NCBI RefSeq assembly: GCF_025660655.1 | Contig: NZ_JAOTIN010000001.1 | Location: 1 to 64,000 of the forward strand | Length of the DNA: 64,000 nucleotides | Direction of reading: 5' to 3' | Origin: Streptococcus sp. CSL10205-OR2 | GTDB lineage: Bacteria > Bacillota > Bacilli > Lactobacillales > Streptococcaceae | Shown: piece after piece, positions 9,188-18,062 of the stretch | Layout: every line of letters starts with the position of its first letter | Position numbering within the stretch: the stretch's first letter is position 1 | Made by a program: the position numbers and the translations under genes | The notes under the pieces: model-generated | What the model saw: only the letters and a program-made list of their open reading frames with translations | The model's database searches: none | Told to the model about the DNA's origin: nothing

Positions 9188-10115
9188 GTGAAACTCCATT
9201 CTTCTTAATTAATGCTGATAGTCGTTTTTCAAAACTTTTTGTGGCATCAAATCCCATTTGTCTTGCTCTATAATTCATTGCAGCTGCTTCTATAACAACC
9301 GAAACGTTACGCCCAGTTTTAACAGGAATTCTTATTCTAGGAATCTTAACACCTGATAATTCAATTTCTTCTTGGCCATTTCCTAAGCGATCAAAATCCT
9401 TACTGGCTTCATAGTTTTCCAAGTAAATAGCTAGCTGAACTTGTGAAGATGATTTGACAGCACTAGCGCCATAAAGACTCATAACGTCAATTATCCCGAC
9501 ACCACGAATTTCAAGTAAGTGACGCAAGATTTCCGCTGGTTCTCCCCATAACGATTCTTCATCTTTGGCAAAAACATCAACGCGGTCATCAGCAACCAAA
9601 CGATGGCCTCTTTTAACCAGTTCTAAACCTGTTTCACTCTTACCGATACCACTATCACCTTGAATGAGAACTCCCATTCCGTATATATCCATTAACACAC
9701 CATGAATACTAGTTCTCTCAGCAAGGCATGAATCTAGGTACCAGGAAATTTCTCCTGATAAACGACTCGTTGGCACACGACTTTGTAAGAGTGCAACCCC
9801 GTTTTCTTTGGCAGTTTGATGAAGTTCCTCCGGAATCTCTAAGCCACGTGAAACAATAATGGCTGGTGTTTCTGGTTTTAACATCATCCTTAACACAGAA
9901 TAACGGTTATGAGATGTCATTGCCATTAAATAAGACCATTCCTTCATCCCTAGTAACTGAACACGCTCTGAGGTATAATAATCAAAATAACCAGTCATCT
10001 CTAAACCAGGTCGAGAAATATCAGATGTGGTAATCTCCTTGTTTAAAAGTGACTCATTGCCATAGATGACGTTGAGCTTTATTTTTTCTGCTAACATCTT
10101 TACTGTAACTTTCAT
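9180..10115 (-). CDS. hprK: HPr kinase/phosphorylase
   Basis: HprK phosphorylates HPr on Ser46 in response to glycolytic intermediates and dephosphorylates it. P-Ser-HPr is the corepressor of CcpA, which is encoded at 26251 in this window. The 311 residues contain the P-loop GDSGIGKSE near 154-162, the family signature [20 protein letters not shown] near 202, and the C-terminal K3-type region [23 protein letters not shown] precedes the start. First gene of the hprK-lgt-DUF948-YtxH operon. Confidence 0.97.
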   Translation of the reverse strand: MKVTVKMLAEKIKLNVIYGNESLLNKEITTSDISRPGLEMTGYFDYYTSERVQLLGMKEWSYLMAMTSHNRYSVLRMMLKPETPAIIVSRGLEIPEELHQTAKENGVALLQSRVPTSRLSGEISWYLDSCLAERTSIHGVLMDIYGMGVLIQGDSGIGKSETGLELVKRGHRLVADDRVDVFAKDEESLWGEPAEILRHLLEIRGVGIIDVMSLYGASAVKSSSQVQLAIYLENYEASKDFDRLGNGQEEIELSGVKIPRIRIPVKTGRNVSVVIEAAAMNYRARQMGFDATKSFEKRLSALIKKNGVSHD

Positions 10116-10280
10116 TTTTTCTCCTTTTATTCATTCTATCATAAATTAGAAAAAATGATAAGATGACATGCCTGTTAAGAAAAGAGAAATTTGACATTAT
10201 CAACTAATCATGAAGTCACTAGCTCAACCAAATCTCTCTATAAAATAATCAGCAAAAGTGTCGTTTCGTTAATCAGCTAC

Positions 10281-10547
10281 TTACCAAAACCAATCTTCTT
10301 TTTCATCAAGAGGTTCAGCATCTTTTCGTTTACGTGGCCCTTGATGGTAAGTTTTTTTAATCTCATCTTCTTTATAAGGTAAAACAAGAGCTAAAATGAA
10401 ATAGATCAGCAAAGCACCCCTAGTATATAAAAAAATTAATAAAAAGAGGAAACGTAGAAAACCTAAATCCCACGAAAATTTATCTGAAATCCCTGAGAGA
10501 ACACCAGCAAGCCAACTATTTTCTCTTTTTTTATACCATTTAGTCAT
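10281..10547 (-). CDS. PspC-domain small membrane protein
   Basis: 88 residues with the PspC start WYKKRENSWLAGVLSGISDKF followed by a hydrophobic segment (about 30-60) and a charged, tryptophan-ending tail. PspC-domain proteins take part in phage-shock or LiaFSR-type envelope stress responses. No cognate sensor or regulator is adjacent. It lies between sprT-like and hprK, with gaps of 107 and 165 bases, so a separate transcript is likely. Function in streptococci undefined. Confidence 0.85.
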   Translation of the reverse strand: MTKWYKKRENSWLAGVLSGISDKFSWDLGFLRFLFLLIFLYTRGALLIYFILALVLPYKEDEIKKTYHQGPRKRKDAEPLDEKEDWFW

Positions 10548-10654
10548 TATAATCTCTCCCTTTTTACTAAACTTTTCTATGTCGAAGGTTAGGTATTGTT
10601 ATCTTTTGGGATACCATTTTATTATAAACAGTAATGGTGATGTATACATCAGTC

Positions 10655-11089
10655 TTACGAATGATTTTTTAAGGTTAGATTGCCCTGACACTTACTACAT
10701 CGATAGCGAGAAGTCTTGATACGACGATGACGTGGGTATAAAAAGCCACATGCTTGACAAATATAATGGTATTTAACTGCCTTAATTTTTCTTGGGACAT
10801 ATCTAATACCATCAACTTTTCTTAGTAAATCTTTAAAATCTTTGTCACGGTGTCTATAACCCCTTTTTTCAAAAAAGAGATGATAGTGGCACAATTCATG
10901 ACGAACAATTTTTCGAAATAAAGCTGGTCCATGTTCTTGATAGATTTTTGAACTAAAATCCAAATGACCATCATTTGGGAAAAATCGCCCACCTGTTGTG
11001 GTTAGGCGACTATTCCATACTGCATGATGGTGAAATGGTTTGCCAAAATCATCAAGAGAAACTCTTTTAACGTATTCAGTGAGATCCAT
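10655..11089 (-). CDS. SprT-like zinc metalloprotease-type protein
   Basis: The 144-residue protein belongs to the SprT-like family. The zinc motif is HELCH (about 65-69, context [12 protein letters not shown]), and a C-terminal zinc ribbon has two cysteine pairs ([11 protein letters not shown]... CSKCQG). The eukaryotic relative Spartan degrades DNA-protein crosslinks; bacterial members are uncharacterised. The start overlaps the end of tex by 14 bases, so the two are probably co-transcribed and coupled. Confidence 0.88.
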   Translation of the reverse strand: MDLTEYVKRVSLDDFGKPFHHHAVWNSRLTTTGGRFFPNDGHLDFSSKIYQEHGPALFRKIVRHELCHYHLFFEKRGYRHRDKDFKDLLRKVDGIRYVPRKIKAVKYHYICQACGFLYPRHRRIKTSRYRCSKCQGNLTLKNHS

Positions 11090-13202
11090 CTAATTCTACC
11101 AAGGAAAGATTAACTTTTCCGCGTTCTTCATCAATTTTAGAGACCCAAACAGTAACGATATCACCAACTGAAACCACCTGACTAGGATGTTTTATAAATT
11201 GATGACTCATCTGAGAAATGTGGATTAAACCATCTTCATGGATACCGATATCAACAAAAGCTCCAAAATCAACAACATTTCTAATGGTACCTTCAAGTTT
11301 TTGACCAATGTTAAGGTCTTTCAAATCTAAAACATCTTGGCGGAGGGTCGGTGCTTCAAAATCATCACGTAAATCGCGACCAGGTTTTAAAAGGTCTTGA
11401 ATAATATCTTTTAAGGTTGCTTCACCAATTGCAATCGTTTTTGCTACTTCCTTATAATCAAGTGCCTTTAGTTTCTTTTGAGCTTCTTGATCTAGTTCTT
11501 CAATAGACAATAAGGCAAATAAGCGCTCAACAGCAGGATAGCTTTCAGGATGAACACCAGTATTATCTAAAATATTTGAACTATTTGGAATACGCAAGAA
11601 ACCGGCTGCCTGTTCAAATGCCTTATCTCCCAAACGTGGTACCTTTTTAATGTCAAAACGAGACATTATCGCACCATTTTCTTCACGGTATTTGACAAGG
11701 TTTTCTGAAATGGTTTTGTTGAATCCTGAAACATAAGATAAAAGAGCAGGGCTTGCTGTATTCACATTAACACCGACTTGGTTTACTACTGTTTCAACAG
11801 TGAAATCAAGGTTTTCTGATAATTTCTTTTGACTCACATCATGTTGGTATTGACCAACACCAATGGATTTTGGATCAATTTTAACCAGCTCTGCCAAAGG
11901 GTCTTGAAGACGTCTAGCAATAGATATGGCAGAGCGTTTTTCAACCGGTAGGTCAGGAAATTCATGCCTTGCCAACTCACTCGCTGAATAAACCGACGCG
12001 CCACTTTCATTAACAATCACGTAAGAAACCTGAGGATGGTCTTTTAAAACTTCAGCAACAAAGCTCTCACTTTCTCGACTAGCTGTTCCATTACCAATAG
12101 CAATCAGCTCAATCCCATAGTCTTCAATCAGTTGTTTTAAAACAACCTTGGCATCTTCAATTTGTTTTTGACTGGCTGGTTTTACTGGATAGATAACTTG
12201 TGTCAAGATTAATTTACCTGTGGCATCAACCAGAGCCAATTTTGCTCCTGTACGAAAGGCAGGGTCAAATCCTAGAACCATTTTTCCTTTTAAAGGCGCA
12301 ATTAACAACAGATGACGCAAATTTTCAGAAAAAAGTGCAATCGCCCCATCTTCGGCTTTTTCAGTCAATTCAGAACGAATTCGACGCTCCATAGCAGGAA
12401 TGATTTTCTTTTTCAGCGCCTGTTGAATACTATGTTTAATATAATCGTTTTGCTCTTTAAAACGATATTCAAAAAAGCGCGTCATCTTATCCAAGTTATG
12501 TTCAAAAGAAACCTTTAAAACCCCTAATTTTTCACCACGATTCAAAGCTAACACACGATAACCTTGCAGATTAGCAATTTTTTCTGAGAAATCATAGTAG
12601 ATTTGAAAAACCTTCTTTTCATCTAGAGTCTCATCTTTTAAACTTGACGTTAGCGTACTGTACTGCCAGATTTCGTTATAAGTCCAAGAACGCAATTTAA
12701 GATCTTCTGATAAAAATTCAATTAAAATATCAGAAGCGCCAGTTAAAGCCTTATCAACTGTATCAAAGGTGTCATTGAGGAAATTCTTGGCCTTTTCTTC
12801 AAGATTAGCATTATTTTGCAAAATAAGACGTGTCAAGTCAGACAGACCATTTTCACGCGCAATTGTTGCTTTGGTACGACGTTTTTCCTTGTAGGGGAGA
12901 TAAAGTTCCTCAACATCTGCTAATTTTTCAGCATCTGTGATTGCTTTTTCAAGCTCAGGAGTCAATTTCCCCTGCTCAGCAATTTTAGCAAGAACCGTCT
13001 CTTTTCTCTCTGAAAGAGTCGTTAATTGTTTATCACGATCGATAATAGCTTTAATATCAACTTCATCAAGGTTACCAGTCATTTCCTTACGATAACGCGC
13101 AATAAAAGGAATGGTGTTTCCTTCTGTCGTTAACTGTAAAACTGTTGTTATTTGTGTTTGTTTGATGCCCAATTCTTGGGCGATAATTTGACTATTTTCC
13201 AT
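11076..13202 (-). CDS. tex: Tex-family RNA-binding protein
   Basis: Tex proteins bind RNA and act with the transcription machinery; loss affects toxin and virulence gene expression in several bacteria. The order over 708 residues is: N-terminal helical domain ([17 protein letters not shown] near 31-47), YqgF/RNase H-like domain ([18 protein letters not shown] near 305), HhH domain ([16 protein letters not shown] near 475) and C-terminal S1 domain ([20 protein letters not shown] near 640). A TATAAT lies so close to the ATG that the mRNA leader must be very short. Confidence 0.95.
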   Translation of the reverse strand: MENSQIIAQELGIKQTQITTVLQLTTEGNTIPFIARYRKEMTGNLDEVDIKAIIDRDKQLTTLSERKETVLAKIAEQGKLTPELEKAITDAEKLADVEELYLPYKEKRRTKATIARENGLSDLTRLILQNNANLEEKAKNFLNDTFDTVDKALTGASDILIEFLSEDLKLRSWTYNEIWQYSTLTSSLKDETLDEKKVFQIYYDFSEKIANLQGYRVLALNRGEKLGVLKVSFEHNLDKMTRFFEYRFKEQNDYIKHSIQQALKKKIIPAMERRIRSELTEKAEDGAIALFSENLRHLLLIAPLKGKMVLGFDPAFRTGAKLALVDATGKLILTQVIYPVKPASQKQIEDAKVVLKQLIEDYGIELIAIGNGTASRESESFVAEVLKDHPQVSYVIVNESGASVYSASELARHEFPDLPVEKRSAISIARRLQDPLAELVKIDPKSIGVGQYQHDVSQKKLSENLDFTVETVVNQVGVNVNTASPALLSYVSGFNKTISENLVKYREENGAIMSRFDIKKVPRLGDKAFEQAAGFLRIPNSSNILDNTGVHPESYPAVERLFALLSIEELDQEAQKKLKALDYKEVAKTIAIGEATLKDIIQDLLKPGRDLRDDFEAPTLRQDVLDLKDLNIGQKLEGTIRNVVDFGAFVDIGIHEDGLIHISQMSHQFIKHPSQVVSVGDIVTVWVSKIDEERGKVNLSLVELDGSH

Positions 13203-13209
13203 ACCCTAT

Positions 13210-13218
13210 ATTATATCA
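13210..13218 (-). promoter_or_regulatory. extended -10 promoter abutting tex
   Basis: TG-A-TATAAT on the minus strand ends at 13210, only 7 bases before the ATG at 13202. Transcription would start at about the A of the start codon. An AGGG lies in between. Confidence 0.5.
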
Positions 13219-13323
13219 TCTTTACTAATGAATGGATATTATTTACTATTTTTCTGACGTTTTAAAATGTTAGTACCTTTTTATATTTATGGATGCTTTC
13301 ATTATGAAAATTGAGTAAGAAAA

Positions 13324-13353
13324 AAACAGTAAACCTATTTTGATTTACTGTTT
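13324..13353 (-). terminator. terminator of the isochorismatase-family gene
   Basis: AAACAGTAAA and TTTACTGTTT around a 10-base loop. The minus strand continues TTTTTTTCTT. Confidence 0.7.
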
Positions 13354-13418
13354 CTCAAATTGTTATATTCAATTAGACAAACTGGATTTATCTTCTTAAT
13401 GTTGAACTACTAAATTTT

Positions 13419-13913
13419 TTATATTGCCTTTAATTCATCTAATTTTATAACATCACAGCCTTTTTTAGTATAGTATTGTATCATTTCTGGAATCTTTGCT
13501 TTGTTATAGCTAGTTATTCCATCAGAAATGACATGCACAGTGTAACCTGATTTTGCCATATTATAACAAGTAGATTTTATGCATTCCGTAGCATCAGCTC
13601 CTGCAACATAAAATTCAGTAATTTCGTTTGTATCAATAAAAGACTTGAAGTCCTCAGATGTTAGAGCGTTTCCTTTGCTTTTAATAAATATATTATCTGA
13701 AATCACATTTAAATCTGGAACAAGTTCAGCTCCTTTAGTTCCTGGTTTAAAATATTTAGCACTAGGGGTTAAATCATTGTGTTTTATATACACAATATGC
13801 CATTTGTTGACTTTTGCGATATCTATAGCTTTATTAATATTGTCTATTATATCTTTATAATTTTTAGTAATATTGTTTTGAATGTCAATTACGATTAAAG
13901 CTGTTTTTTTCAT
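13419..13913 (-). CDS. isochorismatase-family (cysteine) hydrolase
   Basis: From the ATG at 13913 the product has 164 residues with the isochorismatase/nicotinamidase fold. The catalytic aspartate is in ALIVIDIQNN (about residue 9). The lysine is in IFIKSKGNA, and the cysteine lies in ADATECIKSTCYNMAKSGY. A strong GGAGG sits 8 bases before this ATG. The frame is also open for 63 codons upstream, but those encode membrane-protein debris (see the pseudogene). Substrate unknown. It lies in a decayed accessory patch, so it is probably acquired cargo. Confidence 0.8.
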   Translation of the reverse strand: MKKTALIVIDIQNNITKNYKDIIDNINKAIDIAKVNKWHIVYIKHNDLTPSAKYFKPGTKGAELVPDLNVISDNIFIKSKGNALTSEDFKSFIDTNEITEFYVAGADATECIKSTCYNMAKSGYTVHVISDGITSYNKAKIPEMIQYYTKKGCDVIKLDELKAI

Positions 13914-13916
13914 TTG

Positions 13917-14272
13917 TAATTCCTCCACAAATTCCAAGTTGCTTAACAATTGTTTTTTATTAATCAAACTTCCAATAAAGTTTCCCACCAGTGAAATTAA
14001 TCCGTTTACAAGAATGTAAATGCTGGCAATCGATATAAAAGATAAATACGGTCGGTGCAAATAGTAACATAATGAGTAAAGGAAATAAACAATTAAGAAC
14101 ATTTTTCATTCCATAAACTAAAGAAACTACTTAGCATTTTATTAGAATTCCAATCACCAAAATCAGCATGCCGCTTTCAGTATCTTTAATAAGGAATGAC
14201 AACACATAAAAGGCAAAAATGATTACAGCTAAATATGGTATCGATTCTTGATTCTTTTATTTTTCGTCTCAC
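13917..14272 (-). pseudogene. frameshifted small membrane protein gene
   Basis: On the minus strand, pieces of one hydrophobic protein appear in different frames in the expected order. They are RRKIKES near 14270, then ESIPYLAVIIFAFYVLSFL...LVIGI (14248-14140), then VVSLVYGMKNVLNCLFPLL...FIFY (14140-14045), then SIYILVNGLISLVGNFIGSL (about 14040-13960). At least three frame changes or stops interrupt it. The last piece runs in frame into the isochorismatase gene, giving a false long N-terminus. I do not recognise the family. The two genes were probably an operon. Confidence 0.65.
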
Positions 14273-14335
14273 ATCATTGACCAATGTACACTTTTTATAT
14301 GTATTAATGATATTATACCATATTTCAATTTCATT

Positions 14336-14719
14336 TTATAGGCCTAACTCGTTTCCCTTTACCTTTGATAGTTGCTTTTCTTGTTCTACTTCTTTCCTTA
14401 TTTCTAATATTTGACTATAAAGTCTCTTTTTATCTTTCTTCAAAGTGGCAATTTCTAATTTCCATTTGGATATATTTAAGATCTTGCTTTCTCCTAAATG
14501 TTCTTTCAATTATTTCTTTGCACTTTCAGATAAAATAAGCTTTGTCGTATGCTCGTTATAAAAATCTTCCTATTTGCTTTTCTTTAATTTTGTATATACT
14601 TTGTAGGTATCTTTATACTTAAAAATTTTTTCTGACTGGTCTATAAATTGTGTTCTGTCATTAATTTTCTTCTCTGTATCTTTTATGCTGTTTTCTTCAA
14701 GATATACTTTCTTTTGACT
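14336..14719 (-). pseudogene. relic of a mobilisation relaxase C-terminus
   Basis: A single minus-strand frame of about 127 codons is broken by TAG (14570-14572) and TAA (14510-14512). It reads as the charged coiled-coil tail of Tn5252-type relaxases: YKVYTKLKKSK, EDFYNEHTTKLILSESAKK, LKEHL, ISKWKLEIATLKKDKKRLYS, then EVEQEK and a normal TAA at 14336. The nuclease domain is gone. The family assignment rests on pattern recognition of the layout (EH...L.L.E.A...LK, WK.E...L...K..LY, EVE). It indicates a former integrative mobilisable element here. Confidence 0.65.
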
Positions 14720-14764
14720 TTTGTAGTATAATAGAGATATCTTAAACTAGAAAGTTGGTTTCCT

Positions 14765-14899
14765 ATGGCAATTACTCATAAAAAGCAAGATGATTTAGAA
14801 AAAATGTTGGAAAATTTTGCAACCTTACCAACCGCAACAAAACCTTCTCCTCCTGATACAGAAAAGAAAAAGGAAGATAAGCAAACTGATAAAAAATAA
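14765..14899 (+). CDS. SPJ_0845-like small protein
   Basis: A 44-residue hydrophilic protein starting MAITHKKQDDLEKMLENFA and ending in a Pro/Lys-rich tail. The start closely resembles the streptococcal SPJ_0845 family of tiny conserved proteins with unknown role. It has its own terminator, and a TATAAT at about 14727 lies upstream. The ribosome site is weak (GAAAG). It is the first intact core gene after the decayed mobile-element patch. Confidence 0.7.
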   Translation: MAITHKKQDDLEKMLENFATLPTATKPSPPDTEKKKEDKQTDKK

Positions 14900-14926
14900 A
14901 GACCTTCTTAAAGATGGTCTTTTTTG
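14898..14926 (+). terminator. terminator of the SPJ_0845-like gene
   Basis: AAAGACC and GGTCTTT around an 11-base loop, followed by TTTT and overlapping the stop codon. Confidence 0.65.
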
Positions 14927-14968
14927 AAACCTCTTTTATTTTTAAAAACTGTCGAAAAAACAAATAAA

Positions 14969-14977
14969 TGTTATAAT
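14969..14977 (+). promoter_or_regulatory. extended -10 promoter of the permease operon
   Basis: TG-T-TATAAT at 14969-14977; no good -35. Confidence 0.55.
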
Positions 14978-14995
14978 GAATACTACTTATCTCAA

Positions 14996-15014
14996 GATAA
15001 CAAGTTTTGTTATC
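14996..15014. promoter_or_regulatory. inverted-repeat operator candidate
   Basis: GATAACAA (14996-15003), GTT, TTGTTATC (15007-15014): a perfect 8-bp inverted repeat with a 3-base centre. It lies just downstream of the expected transcription start and ahead of the AAGGAG ribosome site. It fits a repressor site. I cannot assign it to a known streptococcal regulator: it does not match the AdcR, CopY or PerR consensus spacing. Confidence 0.5.
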
Positions 15015-15042
15015 CCAACAAATAAGGAGATGATTTTAACTC

Positions 15043-15945
15043 ATGTCTATTTTAAGTCAATTACCTAGTAGTGTTTTACAATGGTTTGCCATTTTTTTAT
15101 CTATCATCATTGAAGCTCTCCCCTTTGTGTTTTTGGGGAGCATTTTAGCTGGTGCTATTGAAGTCTATTTGACCCCTGACATGATGACAAGATATTTACC
15201 TAAAAATAAGTGGTTCCGCATTTTATTTGGTACGGTGATTGGTTTTGTTTTCCCATCATGTGAATGTGGTATCGTGCCTATCGTTAATCGCTTTATTGAA
15301 AAAAGAGTACCTAGCTACACTGCTATTCCTTTTTTAGCAACTGCTCCTATCATTAATCCCATTGTCTTATTTGCAACCTACTCAGCATTTGGCAATTCTT
15401 TTCGCTTTTTATTTTTAAGGCTTGTTGGTGCTATGCTTGTGGCTACTTGCTTAGGGATTATGTTAGGATTTGTAGTTGACAGCAACATTCAAAAACCTAA
15501 TCGAAACAATACCCATTTTCATGACTACTCTGATAAAAACTGGCAACAAAAACTTTTTTACGCTTTATCTCATGCTGTAGATGAATTTTTCGATGTGGGA
15601 CGCTATCTGGTTTTTGGTAGTCTCGTTGCCTCAGGGATGCAAATTTATGTGCCAACTCGTATTTTAACCACTATCGGTCATAATCCGCTAACAGCTATTT
15701 TAATCATGATGTTACTTGCTTTCATCCTATCACTTTGTAGTGAGGCTGATGCTTTTATCGGTGCTTCTTTATTATCAACGTTTGGAATGGCACCCGTCAT
15801 GGCTTTTCTTATTATTGGTCCGATAATTGACATTAAAAATCTTCTCATGATGGTTAATTCTTTTAAAAAACGGTTTATCCTGCAATTTATGGCGACATCT
15901 AGTGTGGTCGTTGTGCTCTACTGTTTATTCTTGGGGGTAATGTGA
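15043..15945 (+). CDS. permease of the ArsP/YcgR (DUF318) family
   Basis: A 300-residue integral membrane protein with about eight spans. Conserved polar stretches sit inside the hydrophobic regions: FPSCECGIVPIVNRFIEKRVP near 67-88 with two cysteines, APIINPIV near 103, and LSLCSEADAFIGASLLSTFG near 230. The fold is that of ArsP_1/UPF0718 permeases, some of which export organoarsenicals. The partner gene overlaps its end by 4 bases, as in Bacillus ycgR-ycgQ. Substrate unknown; the cysteines near a polar cleft suggest a metal or thiol-reactive species (inference). Confidence 0.85.
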   Translation: MSILSQLPSSVLQWFAIFLSIIIEALPFVFLGSILAGAIEVYLTPDMMTRYLPKNKWFRILFGTVIGFVFPSCECGIVPIVNRFIEKRVPSYTAIPFLATAPIINPIVLFATYSAFGNSFRFLFLRLVGAMLVATCLGIMLGFVVDSNIQKPNRNNTHFHDYSDKNWQQKLFYALSHAVDEFFDVGRYLVFGSLVASGMQIYVPTRILTTIGHNPLTAILIMMLLAFILSLCSEADAFIGASLLSTFGMAPVMAFLIIGPIIDIKNLLMMVNSFKKRFILQFMATSSVVVVLYCLFLGVM

Positions 15946-16760
15946 TGCTTAGATTCTTAGTTTTAGTCGGTTATTTTGAATTGGGGATGTACTTGCAACT
16001 ATCTGGAAAATTGGATCAATACATCAACATTCATTATTCTTATCTCGCTTATATTTCGATGGTGTTATCACTCATTCTAGCCATTGTTCAATTGATAATC
16101 TGGATGAAAAAATTAGAAATGCCTAGTCATTTAACGACAAAATCAGCCAAATGGGCTAGCATCATTCTTTTGGTATTTCCAATTGCAGTTGGTCTTTTAG
16201 TCCCTACTGTCACTCTTGACTCCATAACCGTTTCCGCAAAAGGCTATCATTTTCCTCTTGCCAGTGGTTCTTCACCAACAGGTGAAAGTAGTGATGGCAC
16301 CCGTATCCAGTACTTAAAGCCTGATACTAGTCTTTATTTCACCAAAGCTTCCTATAATAATGAGATGAAAAAAGCTCTAGACAAATACAAAGGCTCAAAT
16401 CCTCTAAAGATTACAAGTGATAATTATATGGAAGTGATGGAACTTATCTATCTCTTTCCTGATGAATTTATTGGTCGTGAGATTAACTACTTAGGTTTTG
16501 TCTATAATGATCCAAAAACAGAAAATTATCAATTCCTTTTTCGTTTTGGGATTATTCACTGTATTGCAGACTCCGGTGTTTACGGACTTTTAACTAAGGG
16601 AGAAAATATTAGCCTAGAAGATAATAACTGGGTAAATGTCAAGGGAAAATTAAGTCTTGAATATAATCAAAATCTTGATCAAACTTTACCTGTATTAGAA
16701 ATTGAATCGATTCAGAATGTCCAAGAACCTGATAATCCTTATGTTTACCGTGTCTTTTAA
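15942..16760 (+). CDS. TIGR03943-family protein (YcgQ-like)
   Basis: 272 residues. The N-terminal part has about three membrane spans (residues 1-22, 30-52, 70-90). A large domain outside the membrane then carries GRTG-like strands, GREINYLGFVYND near 182 and the cysteine-containing IIHCIADSGVYGLL near 201. It accompanies DUF318 permeases throughout the Firmicutes. ATGA overlap with the permease implies translational coupling. The extracytoplasmic domain may capture or hand over the permease substrate; this is inference from pairing only. Confidence 0.85.
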   Translation: MMLRFLVLVGYFELGMYLQLSGKLDQYINIHYSYLAYISMVLSLILAIVQLIIWMKKLEMPSHLTTKSAKWASIILLVFPIAVGLLVPTVTLDSITVSAKGYHFPLASGSSPTGESSDGTRIQYLKPDTSLYFTKASYNNEMKKALDKYKGSNPLKITSDNYMEVMELIYLFPDEFIGREINYLGFVYNDPKTENYQFLFRFGIIHCIADSGVYGLLTKGENISLEDNNWVNVKGKLSLEYNQNLDQTLPVLEIESIQNVQEPDNPYVYRVF

Positions 16761-16766
16761 AAAACA

Positions 16767-16800
16767 AAAAATCTCAGAGATTTCTTTCTCTGAGATTTTT
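16767..16800. terminator. bidirectional terminator between the TIGR03943 gene and ftsY
   Basis: AAAAATCTCAGAG and CTCTGAGATTTTT around a short loop, serving both converging genes. Confidence 0.8.
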
Positions 16801-16802
16801 TA

Positions 16803-18062
16803 TTAGATAAGTCCTTCTAATAACCCCTGCATAAAGTTTTCGGAATTAAAGGCACCAATATCATCAATTTTTTCACCAAAACCAATTAATTTAACTGGAA
16901 TGTCAAGTTCCTCTCTGATGGCAAGAACAACACCACCTTTTGCGGTACCATCTAACTTAGTCAGAACAATCCCTGTGACAGGAGTGATTTTTGAAAATTC
17001 TTTGGCTTGAACTAGAGCGTTTTGACCCGTTGAAGCATCTAAAGCTAACAAGGTTTCATGTGGTGCATCAGGTATCACTCGTTTAATGATACGACCAATT
17101 TTTTCTAATTCTGCCATGAGATTGTCTTTATTTTGTAGACGGCCTGCTGTATCAATTAAAAGAATATCAACACCTTCTTTTACAGCTCTTTCAACACCGT
17201 CAAAAACAACACTAGCTGGGTCAGCTTTTTCAACACCTGTGACAACGGGCACATTAACTCTTTTGCCCCATTCGACTAGTTGTGCAACAGCTCCTGCTCT
17301 AAAGGTGTCGGCTGCCACTAACATGACTTTCTTTCCTTCTTGTTGGTATTTGTAGGCAAGCTTACCAATAGATGTTGTTTTACCAACACCATTAACACCA
17401 ACAAATAACATGACCGTTAAGTCTTCTTGAAGATTTAACTTTTCATTGAATTGACCATCTTTTTCATAGATTGTCACTAATTTTTCGATGATGACTTGTT
17501 TTAACTCTTCAGGTCTCTTAGCATTTTCGAGTTTTGCCTCATAACGTAATTCTTCAGTCAAGTTTGATGCTACTAAAACACCGACATCTGATAGAATCAA
17601 CATTTCTTCCAAATCTTCAAAAAACTCTTCATCAATACTTCTGAAATTAGCTAGAAAGGCATTTAATCTAGCACCAAATCCTGTACGCGTTTTTTTGAGT
17701 GTTCTGTGGTATTTTTCCTCATCAGATTCTTGAGAGTTATCTTGCACATTATCAATGTCTTGTACTTCATTGATGTCTTGTGTATCAAGGACATTAAAAT
17801 TATCTTTAGCAATTTGCTTAATCTCTTCTTTTTCCTCATGTGTTTGAGACAAGTCATTGGTGAGATTAGCTGTGGCATTTTCTTGAAACTCCTGTTCTAA
17901 AGTTTGATGACTTTCAGAAGTTTCTATTGATACCAAGTCATTTTCTTCACTTTTTTCTTTAATATCTGGATTGTTTGTTTCAATTTGTTCCTCAGAGGTC
18001 ACAACGTCCTCTTTAGTCTCTTCTTTTTTATTTCTTCCAAATAGGCGGTCAAATAATCCCAT
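16803..18062 (-). CDS. ftsY: signal recognition particle receptor FtsY
   Basis: FtsY docks SRP-ribosome complexes at the membrane. The 419-residue protein starts with an acidic, low-complexity A domain (about 1-115, rich in Glu/Asp/Gln/Asn). The helical N domain follows (about 120-205), then the GTPase domain with G1 [14 protein letters not shown] near 219, DTFRAGA near 251, DTAGR near 303 and [10 protein letters not shown] near 364. Its start overlaps the end of the Cof phosphatase by 14 bases. This pairing is common in streptococci. Confidence 0.96.
   Translation of the reverse strand: MGLFDRLFGRNKKEETKEDVVTSEEQIETNNPDIKEKSEENDLVSIETSESHQTLEQEFQENATANLTNDLSQTHEEKEEIKQIAKDNFNVLDTQDINEVQDIDNVQDNSQESDEEKYHRTLKKTRTGFGARLNAFLANFRSIDEEFFEDLEEMLILSDVGVLVASNLTEELRYEAKLENAKRPEELKQVIIEKLVTIYEKDGQFNEKLNLQEDLTVMLFVGVNGVGKTTSIGKLAYKYQQEGKKVMLVAADTFRAGAVAQLVEWGKRVNVPVVTGVEKADPASVVFDGVERAVKEGVDILLIDTAGRLQNKDNLMAELEKIGRIIKRVIPDAPHETLLALDASTGQNALVQAKEFSKITPVTGIVLTKLDGTAKGGVVLAIREELDIPVKLIGFGEKIDDIGAFNSENFMQGLLEGLI

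Noticed and set aside
10191-10382. 63-codon plus-strand frame overlapping the PspC gene
   Set aside because: Mostly antisense to the PspC gene, no SD and no family resemblance.
13919-14102. 63-residue membrane N-terminus for the isochorismatase-family protein
   Set aside because: A strong GGAGG and ATG at 13913 start the enzyme domain cleanly, and the upstream codons are debris of a frameshifted membrane gene.
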